From: Dickeya zeae NCPPB 2538
Lineage (GTDB): Bacteria; Pseudomonadota; Gammaproteobacteria; Enterobacterales; Enterobacteriaceae
Assembly (NCBI RefSeq): GCF_000406165.1
Contig: NZ_CM001977.1
Span: 2,989,064-3,053,063 of the forward strand
DNA length: 64,000 nucleotides
Reading direction: 5' to 3'
Part shown: in pieces, positions 26,714 through 35,922 of the stretch
Layout: each line of letters begins with the position of its first letter
How positions within the stretch are numbered: the stretch's first letter is position 1
The notes under the pieces: generated by a model
The model's database searches: none
What the model saw: only the letters and a program-made list of their open reading frames with translations
Told to the model about the DNA's origin: nothing
Translations under genes and position numbers: made by a program

Positions 26714-26992
26714 TTAAGGCCGTTGCGCCTGCTGGTAAAGCGCTTCCCACACCTGGGCGACCAGCGCCTGATCAGGCGGCGACAACTCACCGTTTTTAAT
26801 CGCCTGGTCCAGACTTTCCTGAACCCGTGCATGCAGCGCCTGTGCGGTCTGCTCGTCATGCGCTTCGACTTGCGCCACCGCCAGCGTCAGGTGACCACGC
26901 AGGTAACCGCTGGCAAACAGCTCATCATCACTGCCGTGCTCCACCAAATTGTCAATCAGCGTCAGGATGCGCGCCTCGAATTCTGCGATCAT
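26714..26992 (-). CDS. yfcL: YfcL family protein
   Basis: This is a 92-residue, acidic, mainly helical protein with the enterobacterial YfcL pattern (starts MIAEFEARILTLIDNLVEHG and ends in the EALYQQAQRP helix). Function unknown. It lies downstream of epmC on the same strand, matching the yfcL-epmC-yfcA order in E. coli. Confidence 0.88.
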   Translation of the reverse strand: MIAEFEARILTLIDNLVEHGSDDELFASGYLRGHLTLAVAQVEAHDEQTAQALHARVQESLDQAIKNGELSPPDQALVAQVWEALYQQAQRP

Positions 26993-27027
26993 TCATAGTC
27001 CTTAGTTATTGGAGTCGTTGCCGAACA

Positions 27028-27594
27028 TCACAGATCGGCTGGATAAGGAAAGTCCGCCGCCGTTTGCGGCGCGGTGTGGTAATAGTCCTGCAACGCCTCG
27101 ATAAAACGCGCAGGCCGACTGGGTACGCCCTGTTGCAGATAGACCATCACTTGTGCGTGTACCCGGCGCTGAAAGGCGATACGGTCCGGATCAACATCGC
27201 CACTGAGGTTGTCGCAACTGACATTAAACGGGAACCCGGCCGCGACGCAAAACATCCATTCCAGCGCCTGTGGTTTGATTTCCACCACTTCGAACTGGCT
27301 CTGCGTCTCGGCATCACGCCCATCCGGGCAGTACCAGTAACCAAAATCCACCAATTTGCGCCGTTCTTCACCGGCAATACACCAGTGCGAAATTTCGTGC
27401 ATCGCGCTGGCATAAAATCCATGCGCAAACACAATGCGGTGATACGGCGCCTGTTCGTCGGCCGGCAGGTAGATAGGCTCGTCATCGCCTTTCACCAGAC
27501 GGGTATTGTATTGCTCACTAAAACACCGGTTGAAAATAGTGATCAACTGTTCGTAATGGTGAGTACTTTCAGTGTCAGTCAACATCGTCATCAA
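27028..27594 (-). CDS. epmC: elongation factor P hydroxylase EpmC
   Basis: EpmC (YfcM) hydroxylates the beta-lysylated Lys34 of elongation factor P after EpmA and EpmB have acted. The 188-residue protein has the family's metal-type motif HEISHWCIAGEERRKLVDFG (His, Glu, His) and the Tyr-Trp rich segment that follows. It overlaps yfcA by four bases (ATGA-type), so the two are coupled. Confidence 0.93.
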   Translation of the reverse strand: MMTMLTDTESTHHYEQLITIFNRCFSEQYNTRLVKGDDEPIYLPADEQAPYHRIVFAHGFYASAMHEISHWCIAGEERRKLVDFGYWYCPDGRDAETQSQFEVVEIKPQALEWMFCVAAGFPFNVSCDNLSGDVDPDRIAFQRRVHAQVMVYLQQGVPSRPARFIEALQDYYHTAPQTAADFPYPADL

Positions 27595-28391
27595 AATAGC
27601 TGTCCCAGCCAGCGAGCAATCTCGCTGCCGTGGTTGTCGTGAATCAATTTAATGCTCATCAGGGCAGACATGACAACCAACATCGGGCGAATCAGTTTTT
27701 GTCCCTTGGTGAGCACCATTCTGGCGCCCAGGCGAGCACCGATAATTTGCCCCACCAGCATCACCAGACCCACCCCCCACACCACCTGACCGCCCAACAT
27801 GAAAAACAGCAGGCTGCCAAAATTGGAGGTGAAGTTGAGTACTTTGGCGTGTGCGGTAGCTTTGGCCAGATTGAACCCCAGCAGGGTGACATACGCCAGC
27901 GCGTAAAACGACCCGGCCCCCGGCCCGAAAAAGCCGTCGTAAAACCCGACGCAGGCCCCGCCTAACAAAGAGAACGGCAGCAACGACAAACGGGCATGCC
28001 GATCTTCGCCACCGACTTTCGGCATCAGCAAAAAATAGAGGCCGATGCCAATCACCAGCACCGGCAGCAATTTGCGCAGAAAGTCAGCATGAATCTGCTG
28101 GATAAGCCAGGCACCGAATACCGCGCCCAGAAACGTCAGCGGCACGGTCAGCCTGAGTATTTTCATATCCACCGCTTTGCGGCGCATGAAATACAGGCTG
28201 GCGGAAAACGATCCCCCCACCGCCTGCAATTTATTGGTCGCCAGTACCTGTGCCGGGGAAAGCCCCGCCGCCAGCAACACCGGGATAGACAACAACCCGC
28301 CGCCACCAGCGATTGAATCGACAAAGCCGGCAATCACGCTAGCCAAAAACAACAAGGCCAGAATATCTGGCCCGACAACAAACCATTCCAT
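27591..28391 (-). CDS. yfcA: TauE/SafE-family membrane permease YfcA
   Basis: The 266-residue protein has about eight membrane helices in two repeats, with the TauE/SafE hallmark GFVDSIAGGGGLLSIPVLL near the start and FYDGFFGPGAGSFYAL in the middle. The family is linked to export of sulfite/organosulfur anions; the YfcA substrate is unknown. The stop overlaps the start of epmC and the gene abuts mepA. Confidence 0.92.
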   Translation of the reverse strand: MEWFVVGPDILALLFLASVIAGFVDSIAGGGGLLSIPVLLAAGLSPAQVLATNKLQAVGGSFSASLYFMRRKAVDMKILRLTVPLTFLGAVFGAWLIQQIHADFLRKLLPVLVIGIGLYFLLMPKVGGEDRHARLSLLPFSLLGGACVGFYDGFFGPGAGSFYALAYVTLLGFNLAKATAHAKVLNFTSNFGSLLFFMLGGQVVWGVGLVMLVGQIIGARLGARMVLTKGQKLIRPMLVVMSALMSIKLIHDNHGSEIARWLGQLF

Positions 28392-28394
28392 GAA

Positions 28395-29225
28395 TTAGTC
28401 CGCAATCAAATGACGATCAAGTAATGCCTGACAGGATGGCGGTAACGGCGGCGGCGTTGTTTTCACCGGCGCTTGTGTACCCGGTTGACGCGGCTGGAAC
28501 CAACTGTTCAGTTCAGCACCGCACCCATCGCCTGCTGGCGGTGCGTCCTGTTCCTGACACTCCAGACTTTCCGGCGGACAACGCAAACGCACATGCATAT
28601 GGGCACGATGAGCAAACCACGGCCGCACCTTGTGCAACCAGTTGCGATCGCTCCCCGCTTCCAGACACAGTTGCTTTTTGATGGCAGGGTTCACAAAAAT
28701 ACGCGTGACGTCGTTATCCTGCGCCGCGGTTTTCACCAGTTTCAGTACATCTGGCGACCAGACGCGCGGGTTGACGTTTTTACCATCCGCCAGGACCAGG
28801 TCCAGCGGTTGTGGCTGCAACAGTTGTTGCTGGCTCCAGCGCTGGCGGGGCAGCTGTAACCAGATATCCACATCCAGACCTGACTGATGACTGGCATGGC
28901 CGCTGCTAAAACGCCCACCAGCTGGCATACCCATATCACCGATCAACACCGTACCACCGGTAGTGCGATGGACTGTGGCGCTAAGCCGATGGATGAACGC
29001 CAGCAGGTCCGGGTGACCAAAATAGCGCCGTTGATCAACACGCATCACCTGATAATCAGGCGACTGCAACGCCAGCGGCTGTGCCCCGACGATGCAGCCA
29101 TTGGCAAACGCGCCGATAGCCTGAGGCTGGCCTGCCACCGGATGCGTTATCTCCTGCCACGGTGTTTTCGCCAGCACGGCGCTGCAAAACAGCAGTGCAG
29201 CCATCCCAATCCAGTTTGTTTTCAT
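28395..29225 (-). CDS. mepA: penicillin-insensitive murein endopeptidase MepA
   Basis: MepA cleaves D-alanyl-meso-diaminopimelate cross-links in peptidoglycan in the periplasm. The 276-residue precursor has a signal peptide (about residues 1-19, ending SAVLA) and LAS-type zinc-peptidase motifs: the SSGHASHQSGLDVDIW segment (His and Asp ligands) and WFAHRAHMHVRLRC (HMHVR). The ATG at 29225 gives the standard family length; an in-frame extension to 29291 would precede the signal peptide. Confidence 0.93.
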   Translation of the reverse strand: MKTNWIGMAALLFCSAVLAKTPWQEITHPVAGQPQAIGAFANGCIVGAQPLALQSPDYQVMRVDQRRYFGHPDLLAFIHRLSATVHRTTGGTVLIGDMGMPAGGRFSSGHASHQSGLDVDIWLQLPRQRWSQQQLLQPQPLDLVLADGKNVNPRVWSPDVLKLVKTAAQDNDVTRIFVNPAIKKQLCLEAGSDRNWLHKVRPWFAHRAHMHVRLRCPPESLECQEQDAPPAGDGCGAELNSWFQPRQPGTQAPVKTTPPPLPPSCQALLDRHLIAD

Positions 29226-29309
29226 TCTATTGTCGTCATTCGATCTACTGTTGTAATTCGATTTGTTGATGTCGTTCGTTGTGGCCTGCAAAAACGGTGT
29301 ATTACCGCC

Positions 29310-30395
29310 TTACCAGCGCGGCACCTGACAGATCACATCGGCACACTGCGCCCGTTGGCGCAACAGGTGATCCATCAACACGATCGCCATCATCGCTTCG
29401 GCAATCGGTACTGCACGGATCCCCACGCAAGGGTCGTGTCGACCGCGGGTGATCATTTCCGTGGCTTCACCGTCGCGGGTAATAGTACGGCCCGGCACGG
29501 TAATGCTGGATGTCGGTTTCAACGCCAGATGGGCGGAAATGGTTTGGCCGCTACTGATGCCGCCCAGAATGCCGCCAGCATGGTTGCTCTGAAAACCATC
29601 CGGGGTGATTTCATCGCGGTTTTCACTGCCGCGACGGTTGACCACGGCAAAGCCGTCACCAATCTCCACACCTTTAACCGCATTGATGCTCATCAGCGCA
29701 TGGGCGAGATCAGCATCAAGACGATCAAACACCGGCTCACCCAGTCCCGGCGGGACGGACTCTGCCACCACCGTCACCTTCGCACCGATAGAATCACCGT
29801 CTTTTTTCAGAGCACGCATCAGTTCATCCAGCGCCTCCAGTTTATCCGGGTCCGGACAGAAAAACGGGTTCTGCTCTACCTGCTCCCAGTCTTTCAGTTC
29901 GCACACCACATCACCCATCTGCGCCAGATAGCCACGGATCGCCACGCCATACTGTTGTTGCAGGTATTTCTTGGCGATAGCACCAGCAGCCACACGCATC
30001 GCCGTTTCACGGGCAGAAGAACGGCCACCGCCACGGTAATCGCGGATACCGTATTTCTGCTCATAGGTGTAATCGGCATGACCCGGACGGAATACGTCCT
30101 TGATGGCGCTATAATCCTGTGAACGCTGATCGGTATTTTCAATCAGCAATCCGATGCTGGTGCCCGTCGTCACCCCTTCAAATACCCCAGACAGAATGCG
30201 TACCTGATCCGGCTCACGGCGCTGGGTGGTATAACGGGACGTCCCCGGACGACGACGATCCAGGTCGTGCTGCAAATCGGCCTCGGTTAACGGAATACCC
30301 GGCGGTACGCCATCCACCACACATCCCAACGCAATACCGTGGGATTCACCAAAGGTGGTGACACGGAAAAACTGACCAATACTGTTTCCTGCCAT
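29310..30395 (-). CDS. aroC: chorismate synthase
   Basis: AroC makes chorismate from EPSP with reduced FMN, the last step of the shikimate pathway. The 361-residue protein has the three family signatures: GESHGIALGCVVDGVPPG near the N terminus, RGGGRSSARETAMRVAAGA, and FQSNHAGGILGGISSGQ. The second ATG (30395) gives the normal start MAGNSIGQFFRV. Chorismate also feeds dihydroxybenzoate synthesis for catecholate siderophores. It lies between prmB and mepA as in E. coli. Confidence 0.97.
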   Translation of the reverse strand: MAGNSIGQFFRVTTFGESHGIALGCVVDGVPPGIPLTEADLQHDLDRRRPGTSRYTTQRREPDQVRILSGVFEGVTTGTSIGLLIENTDQRSQDYSAIKDVFRPGHADYTYEQKYGIRDYRGGGRSSARETAMRVAAGAIAKKYLQQQYGVAIRGYLAQMGDVVCELKDWEQVEQNPFFCPDPDKLEALDELMRALKKDGDSIGAKVTVVAESVPPGLGEPVFDRLDADLAHALMSINAVKGVEIGDGFAVVNRRGSENRDEITPDGFQSNHAGGILGGISSGQTISAHLALKPTSSITVPGRTITRDGEATEMITRGRHDPCVGIRAVPIAEAMMAIVLMDHLLRQRAQCADVICQVPRW

Positions 30396-30467
30396 CACGG
30401 CTCCTTAGCATTGAAAAAACATCAAGACGGCGGACGGGAACACACCGCGCGCCATCCTGCAGAATAA

Positions 30468-31400
30468 TTAATCCCGGTAAGCGCTGAAATGCGCCTGACA
30501 ATCCAGCAATTGAGAGCGGGTCAGCATAAACACACCGTCGCCGCCATTGTCGAACTCCAGCCAGGTGAACGGAATGTCTGGGTACTGATCCATCACATGC
30601 ACCATGCTATTGCCGACTTCGCAAATCAGCACCCCGTCTTCCGCCAGGTAGTCCGGCGCGCACGCCATAATGCGACGCACCAATGCCAGGCCGTCGCTGC
30701 CTGCCGCCAGCCCCAGTTCCGGCTCGAAGCGGTATTCCTGCGGCAGGTCGGCCATGTCTTCTTCATCAACATACGGCGGGTTGGTCACAATCAGATCATA
30801 TTGAATCGCAGGCAGCTCACGGAACAAATCGGAGCGGATCGGCGTCACGTTATATTCCATACCGTGATGCTGAATATTCTGCTCGGTGACGGCCAGTGCA
30901 TCGGCGGAAATATCCACCGCGTCCACTTCTGCTTCAGGGAAAGCCTGCGCACAGGCGATGGCGATACATCCACTACCGGTACACAAATCGAGAATATGCC
31001 GCGGGGAAGTCGGCAACAGCGAGGCGAAGCGCTGGTTAATCAGCTCGCCAATCGGTGAACGGGGGACCAACACGCGTTCATCAACGTAAAACTCCAGTCC
31101 GCAGAACCAGGCTTTATTCGTCAGATAGGCCACCGGAATACGCTCGTTGACGCGGCGAATCACGCGCTCAACGATGCGATGACGCTCGCTGGAGGTCAGC
31201 CGGGCATGGTACATGTCTTCGGGAATATCGACCGGCAGAAACAACGAGGGCAGCACCAACTGTAACGCTTCATCCCAGGGATTATCGGTACCGTGGCCAT
31301 AGTAGACATTGGCGGCATTAAACCGGCTCACCGCCCAGCGCAGCATATCCTGAATGGTATGCAAATCGTTGACCGCCTCATCGACGAAAATTTTGTCCAA
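30468..31400 (-). CDS. prmB: 50S ribosomal protein uL3 N5-glutamine methyltransferase PrmB
   Basis: PrmB methylates Gln150 of ribosomal protein L3. The 310-residue enzyme has the SAM-binding ILDLCTGSGCIAIACA and the catalytic NPPY motif in IVTNPPYVDEEDM. I chose a TTG start at 31400: GGAG lies eight bases upstream and the resulting LDKIFVDEAV start and 310-residue length match E. coli PrmB, whereas the ATG at 31415 has no ribosome-binding site at usual spacing. It precedes aroC on the same strand. Confidence 0.92.
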   Translation of the reverse strand: MDKIFVDEAVNDLHTIQDMLRWAVSRFNAANVYYGHGTDNPWDEALQLVLPSLFLPVDIPEDMYHARLTSSERHRIVERVIRRVNERIPVAYLTNKAWFCGLEFYVDERVLVPRSPIGELINQRFASLLPTSPRHILDLCTGSGCIAIACAQAFPEAEVDAVDISADALAVTEQNIQHHGMEYNVTPIRSDLFRELPAIQYDLIVTNPPYVDEEDMADLPQEYRFEPELGLAAGSDGLALVRRIMACAPDYLAEDGVLICEVGNSMVHVMDQYPDIPFTWLEFDNGGDGVFMLTRSQLLDCQAHFSAYRD

Positions 31401-31662
31401 GTGTGTTCTCCGCAAACGACTGTTTCTTGTGATCGCATGTTTCTGTGATAGCGATAGTTTGCCATGAAGACGGCGACAAATCAGCAGATATCACCGCCAG
31501 ACGGCGCGGGCCGGGGAAACAGTCGGGGGAATGGACAAGGAATGATAAGGTTTTGTTTAGCCACCGACACGGAACAGGTAGACTACATTGATACCGTATT
31601 TCTATACCGATACCGTATTTCTCTTCTGAAACAGAACGGCGACGAGGCAGAGTAACGCACTA

Positions 31663-32205
31663 ATGAAAAAAAAATTCATGCTTGATGACGAGGAACAGGC
31701 GCTTTTCCGCACGTCGGTAGCGGGTGCCACCCGGTTGCGTCAGGATACCTATGTCCACCGTCCGGTTCGTCATAAACCCGGCGTACTGCCGCCCCGGCGA
31801 ATGATTCAGGAACAGGTGGACGCCAGTTTCTATTTTTCGGATGAATTTCAACCGCAACTGGAAAACGACGGGCCGACACGTTATATCCGTCCTGGTGCCA
31901 GCCATTATGAGTTGAAGAAATTGCGCCGGGGAGATTACTCACCGGAGCTGTTTCTGGATTTACACGGGCTGACGCAACTGGAGGCCAAACAGGAACTCGG
32001 GGCATTGTTGGCCGCCTGTCAGCGCGAACATGTTTACTGTGCCTGCGTGATGCACGGTCATGGTAAACATATTCTCAAACAACAAACGCCGCTGTGGCTG
32101 GCACAGCACCCGGATGTGTTGGCATTCCATCAGGCACCGAAAGAATTTGGCGGTGATGCCGCCTTGCTGGTACTGGTGGCACAAGAAAGCGCTGACGATG
32201 AATAA
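31663..32205 (+). CDS. smrB: ribosome-rescue endonuclease SmrB
   Basis: SmrB cuts mRNA at collided ribosomes, allowing tmRNA rescue. The 180-residue protein has a disordered basic N-terminal half and a C-terminal Smr domain with DLHGLTQLEAKQELGALL and the CVMHGHGKHILK motif (HGxG). It is divergent from prmB across a 260-bp spacer. Confidence 0.92.
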   Translation: MKKKFMLDDEEQALFRTSVAGATRLRQDTYVHRPVRHKPGVLPPRRMIQEQVDASFYFSDEFQPQLENDGPTRYIRPGASHYELKKLRRGDYSPELFLDLHGLTQLEAKQELGALLAACQREHVYCACVMHGHGKHILKQQTPLWLAQHPDVLAFHQAPKEFGGDAALLVLVAQESADDE

Positions 32206-32282
32206 CCACTGATCGTCGACGCATCTTGTTAGCTATAGCCACCCTCACCCCGATGCGGCTCACCGCTCGGGGCATTGACGAC

Positions 32283-32783
32283 TCAGAGTTTAGCTGCTTT
32301 GGCTGCTTTAGCGGCTAACTGAGAAGGGGAAACCTGCCAGTGGTAAACGCCAGTTCCGGATGCATCATCCAGTTCGACGCAGGCAATGGCCGAGGTGGCA
32401 AACATGGGCGCATTCTCAGCCGGGCACAACCCAGCGACCAGATACCCTACCAGCGGCAGATGAGATATGACCAGCACGGCGCTGGTGCCTTCTTTTGCCA
32501 GCGCCAGCAGGTAGTCACACACTAATTCGGCATTACCGCCCGGTGTCAATTCCGGCAGGCATTCACTCTCTTCCGGTAATGGCATGACTTCTGCTACGAC
32601 CTGTAACGTCTGTTGAGCCCGCACATAGGGACTCACCAGTACCCGCTCAATATCAATCGCCTGATCGTTAAGCCAGGCTGCCATCTGACGCGATTCTTCA
32701 TCTCCCCGACGGCTTAACGGCCGGAGTGCATCACTGGCAGCGTCAGGTACGGCATCACCATGACGCATGATAAAAACTTGCAT
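32283..32783 (-). CDS. sixA: phosphohistidine phosphatase SixA
   Basis: SixA removes phosphate from histidine in phosphorelay and phosphotransferase proteins (ArcB, NPr). The 166-residue histidine-phosphatase-superfamily protein has the RHG motif with catalytic His8 in FIMRHGDAV and the second His in LVISHLPLVGYL. It is convergent with smrB and, as in E. coli, adjacent to fadJ. Confidence 0.94.
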   Translation of the reverse strand: MQVFIMRHGDAVPDAASDALRPLSRRGDEESRQMAAWLNDQAIDIERVLVSPYVRAQQTLQVVAEVMPLPEESECLPELTPGGNAELVCDYLLALAKEGTSAVLVISHLPLVGYLVAGLCPAENAPMFATSAIACVELDDASGTGVYHWQVSPSQLAAKAAKAAKL

Positions 32784-33729
32784 ATTACACCGCTATATTG
32801 ATGAAAAAAGGGCAATAAATCCCTGGGGATAGCTGTAGATTAACTGAATCGGCACAACGCCGTTTTGCGACAGGTCACAGCCTGGTGTCGGAGACCACCC
32901 TCGTCTTGCTGATGGTGTTTTGACCGACGCAAAGCGCATTTTTTTACCCCAATTGTCAGGGAATCGCAACCAACCCCCTGTATGGAGCACCGCCATTGTC
33001 ATCCCACCCTACCATTACGTTCGCGTCGGCACCGCCAACATCCCGTATTTTCAGGCAATTAACCTTGCTTTTATCAGGGGAAAATCAGTATGAGCACATC
33101 ATAATATGCTATTCACCATCAATTCCCTCTCTGTTAGCAACATTTTAAACTGCGATATAATTTTTATTCAGATAAAAAAATTACAAACTCTCATAATACA
33201 GAACAAACCGACACCGGTTTTATTTTTATGACACTTTTACACTTTTTCATCTTATTAACATGGGAAATGCTGGAAAAAAGACGCTGCCTCACTCATAGTA
33301 AACACAGACAACACTGGCAACGAATACAACATATTTAAATAGTTCAGCGCGGTATTATGCCCAGCACTCAGGGAATTGTTATTCCGGGTAAAAGGAAGAC
33401 TATAAATAACCCAATTAAAAATACTATTTTTCAAGAAGATAAAATAGACACCCTCAAAAAATTCGTCTTTGTATTTAATGCGTTTATTAATTAAAAGCCT
33501 TAACCAAAAATTAAATTCAGCGAAGGCTTTCTCGTCATGAAATAATGATATTTTTTAAACAAGATCGGGTTGAGTCATTCAAAAAACCTGTTTCCAATGC
33601 ATTACCCTCTTTATTCACCCTATCGGGGGAGAGAATAAACAAGATAACGCAACGTGGGGCTGACTCTGCCTTTACCCTGTGGGGCTTATACCAAAACGGC
33701 AAGTAAATCAGCCCTAACGGAACAGGTTT
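32784..33729. other. 945-bp AT-rich intergenic region between sixA and fadJ
   Basis: No gene is supported. A 69-codon reverse frame (32793-33002) has no recognisable product. From about 33050 to 33600 the sequence is strongly AT-rich, far below the neighbouring genes, with many stops in all frames. The end next to fadJ carries an inverted copy of the dispersed repeat (33698-33726). The sixA promoter should lie at the left end. Confidence 0.6.
33698..33726 (-). repeat. inverted copy of the dispersed GCCTATYCCATTAGGGCTAT repeat
   Basis: Read on the minus strand, this segment matches the left end of the element at 23221 and the copy at 19306 (CCTGTTCCGTTAGGGCTGAT, then ACTTGCC) with about six differences. 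It ends four bases before the fadJ stop codon. Confidence 0.65.
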
Positions 33730-35922
33730 TTAACTCATTGAGTCATCGATAAAACGGGTTTGTTCAGACTGCCGCCGGAGCAGCCCTTCAGCAGGGGCAA
33801 ACCGATCGCCGTACTGCTTTTGCAGTGACCGCAGGGTACCGACCACCGTCGTGATACCCAATTGATTCATATAATGAAACGGCCCGCCCAGAAACGGTGG
33901 GAACCCAATGCCCATGACTGCGCCGATGTCCCCCTCCCCAGGGCGACGAATCACCCCTTCATCCAGACAACGTACCGCTTCATTGAGCATCATCATGACA
34001 CAGCGCTGCGTCATCAACGCCGGGTCCAGATGCGCGGTTGGCGTGACATCCAGCAAGCGATAGATACGGCTATCAGAGACTTTATGCTGTCGACGCCACC
34101 AGTTGCACAACTGCTCATAGCGAGACAGATCGTAGCGATAAAACCCCCGCCCGTTCTTACGCCCTTTGCGGTTATCTCTGGCTATCGCCTCCAGTGCCGG
34201 AGGGGCGCAGAATCGCTCCCCCAGTTCGGCGACCAGCACGGGTACAATTTTCATCGCCACATCAATCCCCACTTCATCCAGCAAGGTAAACGGACCAACG
34301 GGAAAACCAAAACGTACCAACGCCCGGTCAATCGACTCTACCGGTTCTCCTTCCAGCAGGCAGCGAGCCGCTTCATTCAGATAAGGTGCCAGAATGCGAT
34401 TGACGTAAAACCCGGCTTTATCCGCCACAACAATCGCCGTTTTGCCCTGCTTTCTCGCCAGCGCCACCGTGGTGGCTAACGTCACCTCATCGGTTCCGGC
34501 ATGGGGAATGACTTCAACCAGCGGCATCTTATCCACCGGGCTAAAGTAATGCAGACCAATCACCTGCGCAGGACGGCTGGCACCGGCAGCAATCTGATGG
34601 ATGGGTAACGATGACGTGTTGGTGGCAAACACGGTATGGGGTGGCGTGACCGCCTCGATTTCCCGAACCATCTGCTGTTTGAGTGCGATATCCTCAAATA
34701 CCGCTTCCACCACCACATCAACATGCTCAAACCCCCGATAATCGGTGCCACCGGAGAGCAGGCTCATCTGTCGCCGCTGTTCTGCCGGTGTCATACGCCG
34801 ACGGGCCACCTGCTTGTTTAGCCGTTGCCAACTACTGTGTAATGCCTGGGTGATCCCCTGTTCATGAATATCTTTAATCCTTACCGGCAACTGACCATTC
34901 AGCGCCGTCACACTGGCGATACCGCCCCCCATTAGCCCGCCGCCCAGCACGCCGACACGGCGTAATGGGCCAGGTGCAACCGGCGCACCAAAATCTTTTT
35001 TCAATGCCGTGGTGGTAAAAAACAACCGCCGCAATGCCACGGATTCCGGCGACATGACCAGTTGCCCAAAGGCGCGTGCCTCCGCCTGATACCCCGCCTG
35101 ACGCCCCTGCTCCAGACCACAGCGCACCACCTCAATGATGCGCGTCGCCGCCGGATAGTTGCCCTGGGTTTTTGCCAGCGTCTGTCGCCGCACCCGCTCA
35201 AACAGCCAACGGCGAACATACGGCAGCATCAGTAAACGGTGTCGCCAGCCCGGTGAGATCACCGGCCGTTTACCCCGGCGAATAAAACCCAGCGCCGCCT
35301 CCAGCAAGACGGCGGGAGCCACCACCTCATCAACTAATCCGATACGCCGTGCCTGTGCAGCGCGCAGTTGTCGCCCGGTGAGTATTAACTCCAGCGCACG
35401 ATCTACGCCGATCAGGCGCGGAAGGCGTTGAGTCCCCCCCGCCCCCGGTAATAGCCCCAACTGCACCTCCGGTAACCCGAGGCGGGTGCTGTCATCGGCG
35501 GTACAGAGCCGATAGTCGCACGCCAGTGCCAGTTCCAGACCCCCACCCAGACAGGTACCATGAATAGCCGCCACCACCGGGAACGGCAGATGGGCGATCG
35601 CCTCCAGCGTGTGCTGGCCGGTTTCAGCCAGCTTCTGCGCGCTGGCTACATCGGCACAGTCATCCAACATGCCGATATCCGCGCCTGCAATAAACGACGC
35701 GGGTTTTCCTGACAGGATAATCAGCCCCTGCAAGCCGTTGTACTGCCGGGCTTGTGACAACACGGCTTGCATCTGCTCAGCAAACTCCGCTTTCAGGGTA
35801 TTCACTTTTTCACCGGGGACATCCACGGTAAGCACCCCGATGTGGTCAGGGCGAAATGTCAGTTGGAAAGCGGCGTGGGTGCCGCGCTCATCCGTTTGGT
35901 CCATCCCTAACTGCTCCGTCAT
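33730..35922 (-). CDS. fadJ: fatty acid oxidation complex alpha subunit FadJ
   Basis: FadJ carries enoyl-CoA hydratase and 3-hydroxyacyl-CoA dehydrogenase activities of the anaerobic/secondary beta-oxidation complex with FadI. The 730-residue chain has the hydratase half with FIAGADIGML and IHGTCLGGGLELALACDYR (oxyanion loop, acid Glu), then the NAD-binding VGVLGGGLMGGGIASV and the HAD domain with LHYFSPVDKMPLVEVI. The start at 35922 overlaps the fadI stop by ATGA; an in-frame extension to 35970 lies inside fadI. Operon: fadI-fadJ. Confidence 0.94.
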   Translation of the reverse strand: MTEQLGMDQTDERGTHAAFQLTFRPDHIGVLTVDVPGEKVNTLKAEFAEQMQAVLSQARQYNGLQGLIILSGKPASFIAGADIGMLDDCADVASAQKLAETGQHTLEAIAHLPFPVVAAIHGTCLGGGLELALACDYRLCTADDSTRLGLPEVQLGLLPGAGGTQRLPRLIGVDRALELILTGRQLRAAQARRIGLVDEVVAPAVLLEAALGFIRRGKRPVISPGWRHRLLMLPYVRRWLFERVRRQTLAKTQGNYPAATRIIEVVRCGLEQGRQAGYQAEARAFGQLVMSPESVALRRLFFTTTALKKDFGAPVAPGPLRRVGVLGGGLMGGGIASVTALNGQLPVRIKDIHEQGITQALHSSWQRLNKQVARRRMTPAEQRRQMSLLSGGTDYRGFEHVDVVVEAVFEDIALKQQMVREIEAVTPPHTVFATNTSSLPIHQIAAGASRPAQVIGLHYFSPVDKMPLVEVIPHAGTDEVTLATTVALARKQGKTAIVVADKAGFYVNRILAPYLNEAARCLLEGEPVESIDRALVRFGFPVGPFTLLDEVGIDVAMKIVPVLVAELGERFCAPPALEAIARDNRKGRKNGRGFYRYDLSRYEQLCNWWRRQHKVSDSRIYRLLDVTPTAHLDPALMTQRCVMMMLNEAVRCLDEGVIRRPGEGDIGAVMGIGFPPFLGGPFHYMNQLGITTVVGTLRSLQKQYGDRFAPAEGLLRRQSEQTRFIDDSMS

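Noticed and set aside
28887..30122. 411-codon open frame on the plus strand across mepA and aroC
   Set aside because: It is antisense to two strongly supported genes and has no family resemblance.
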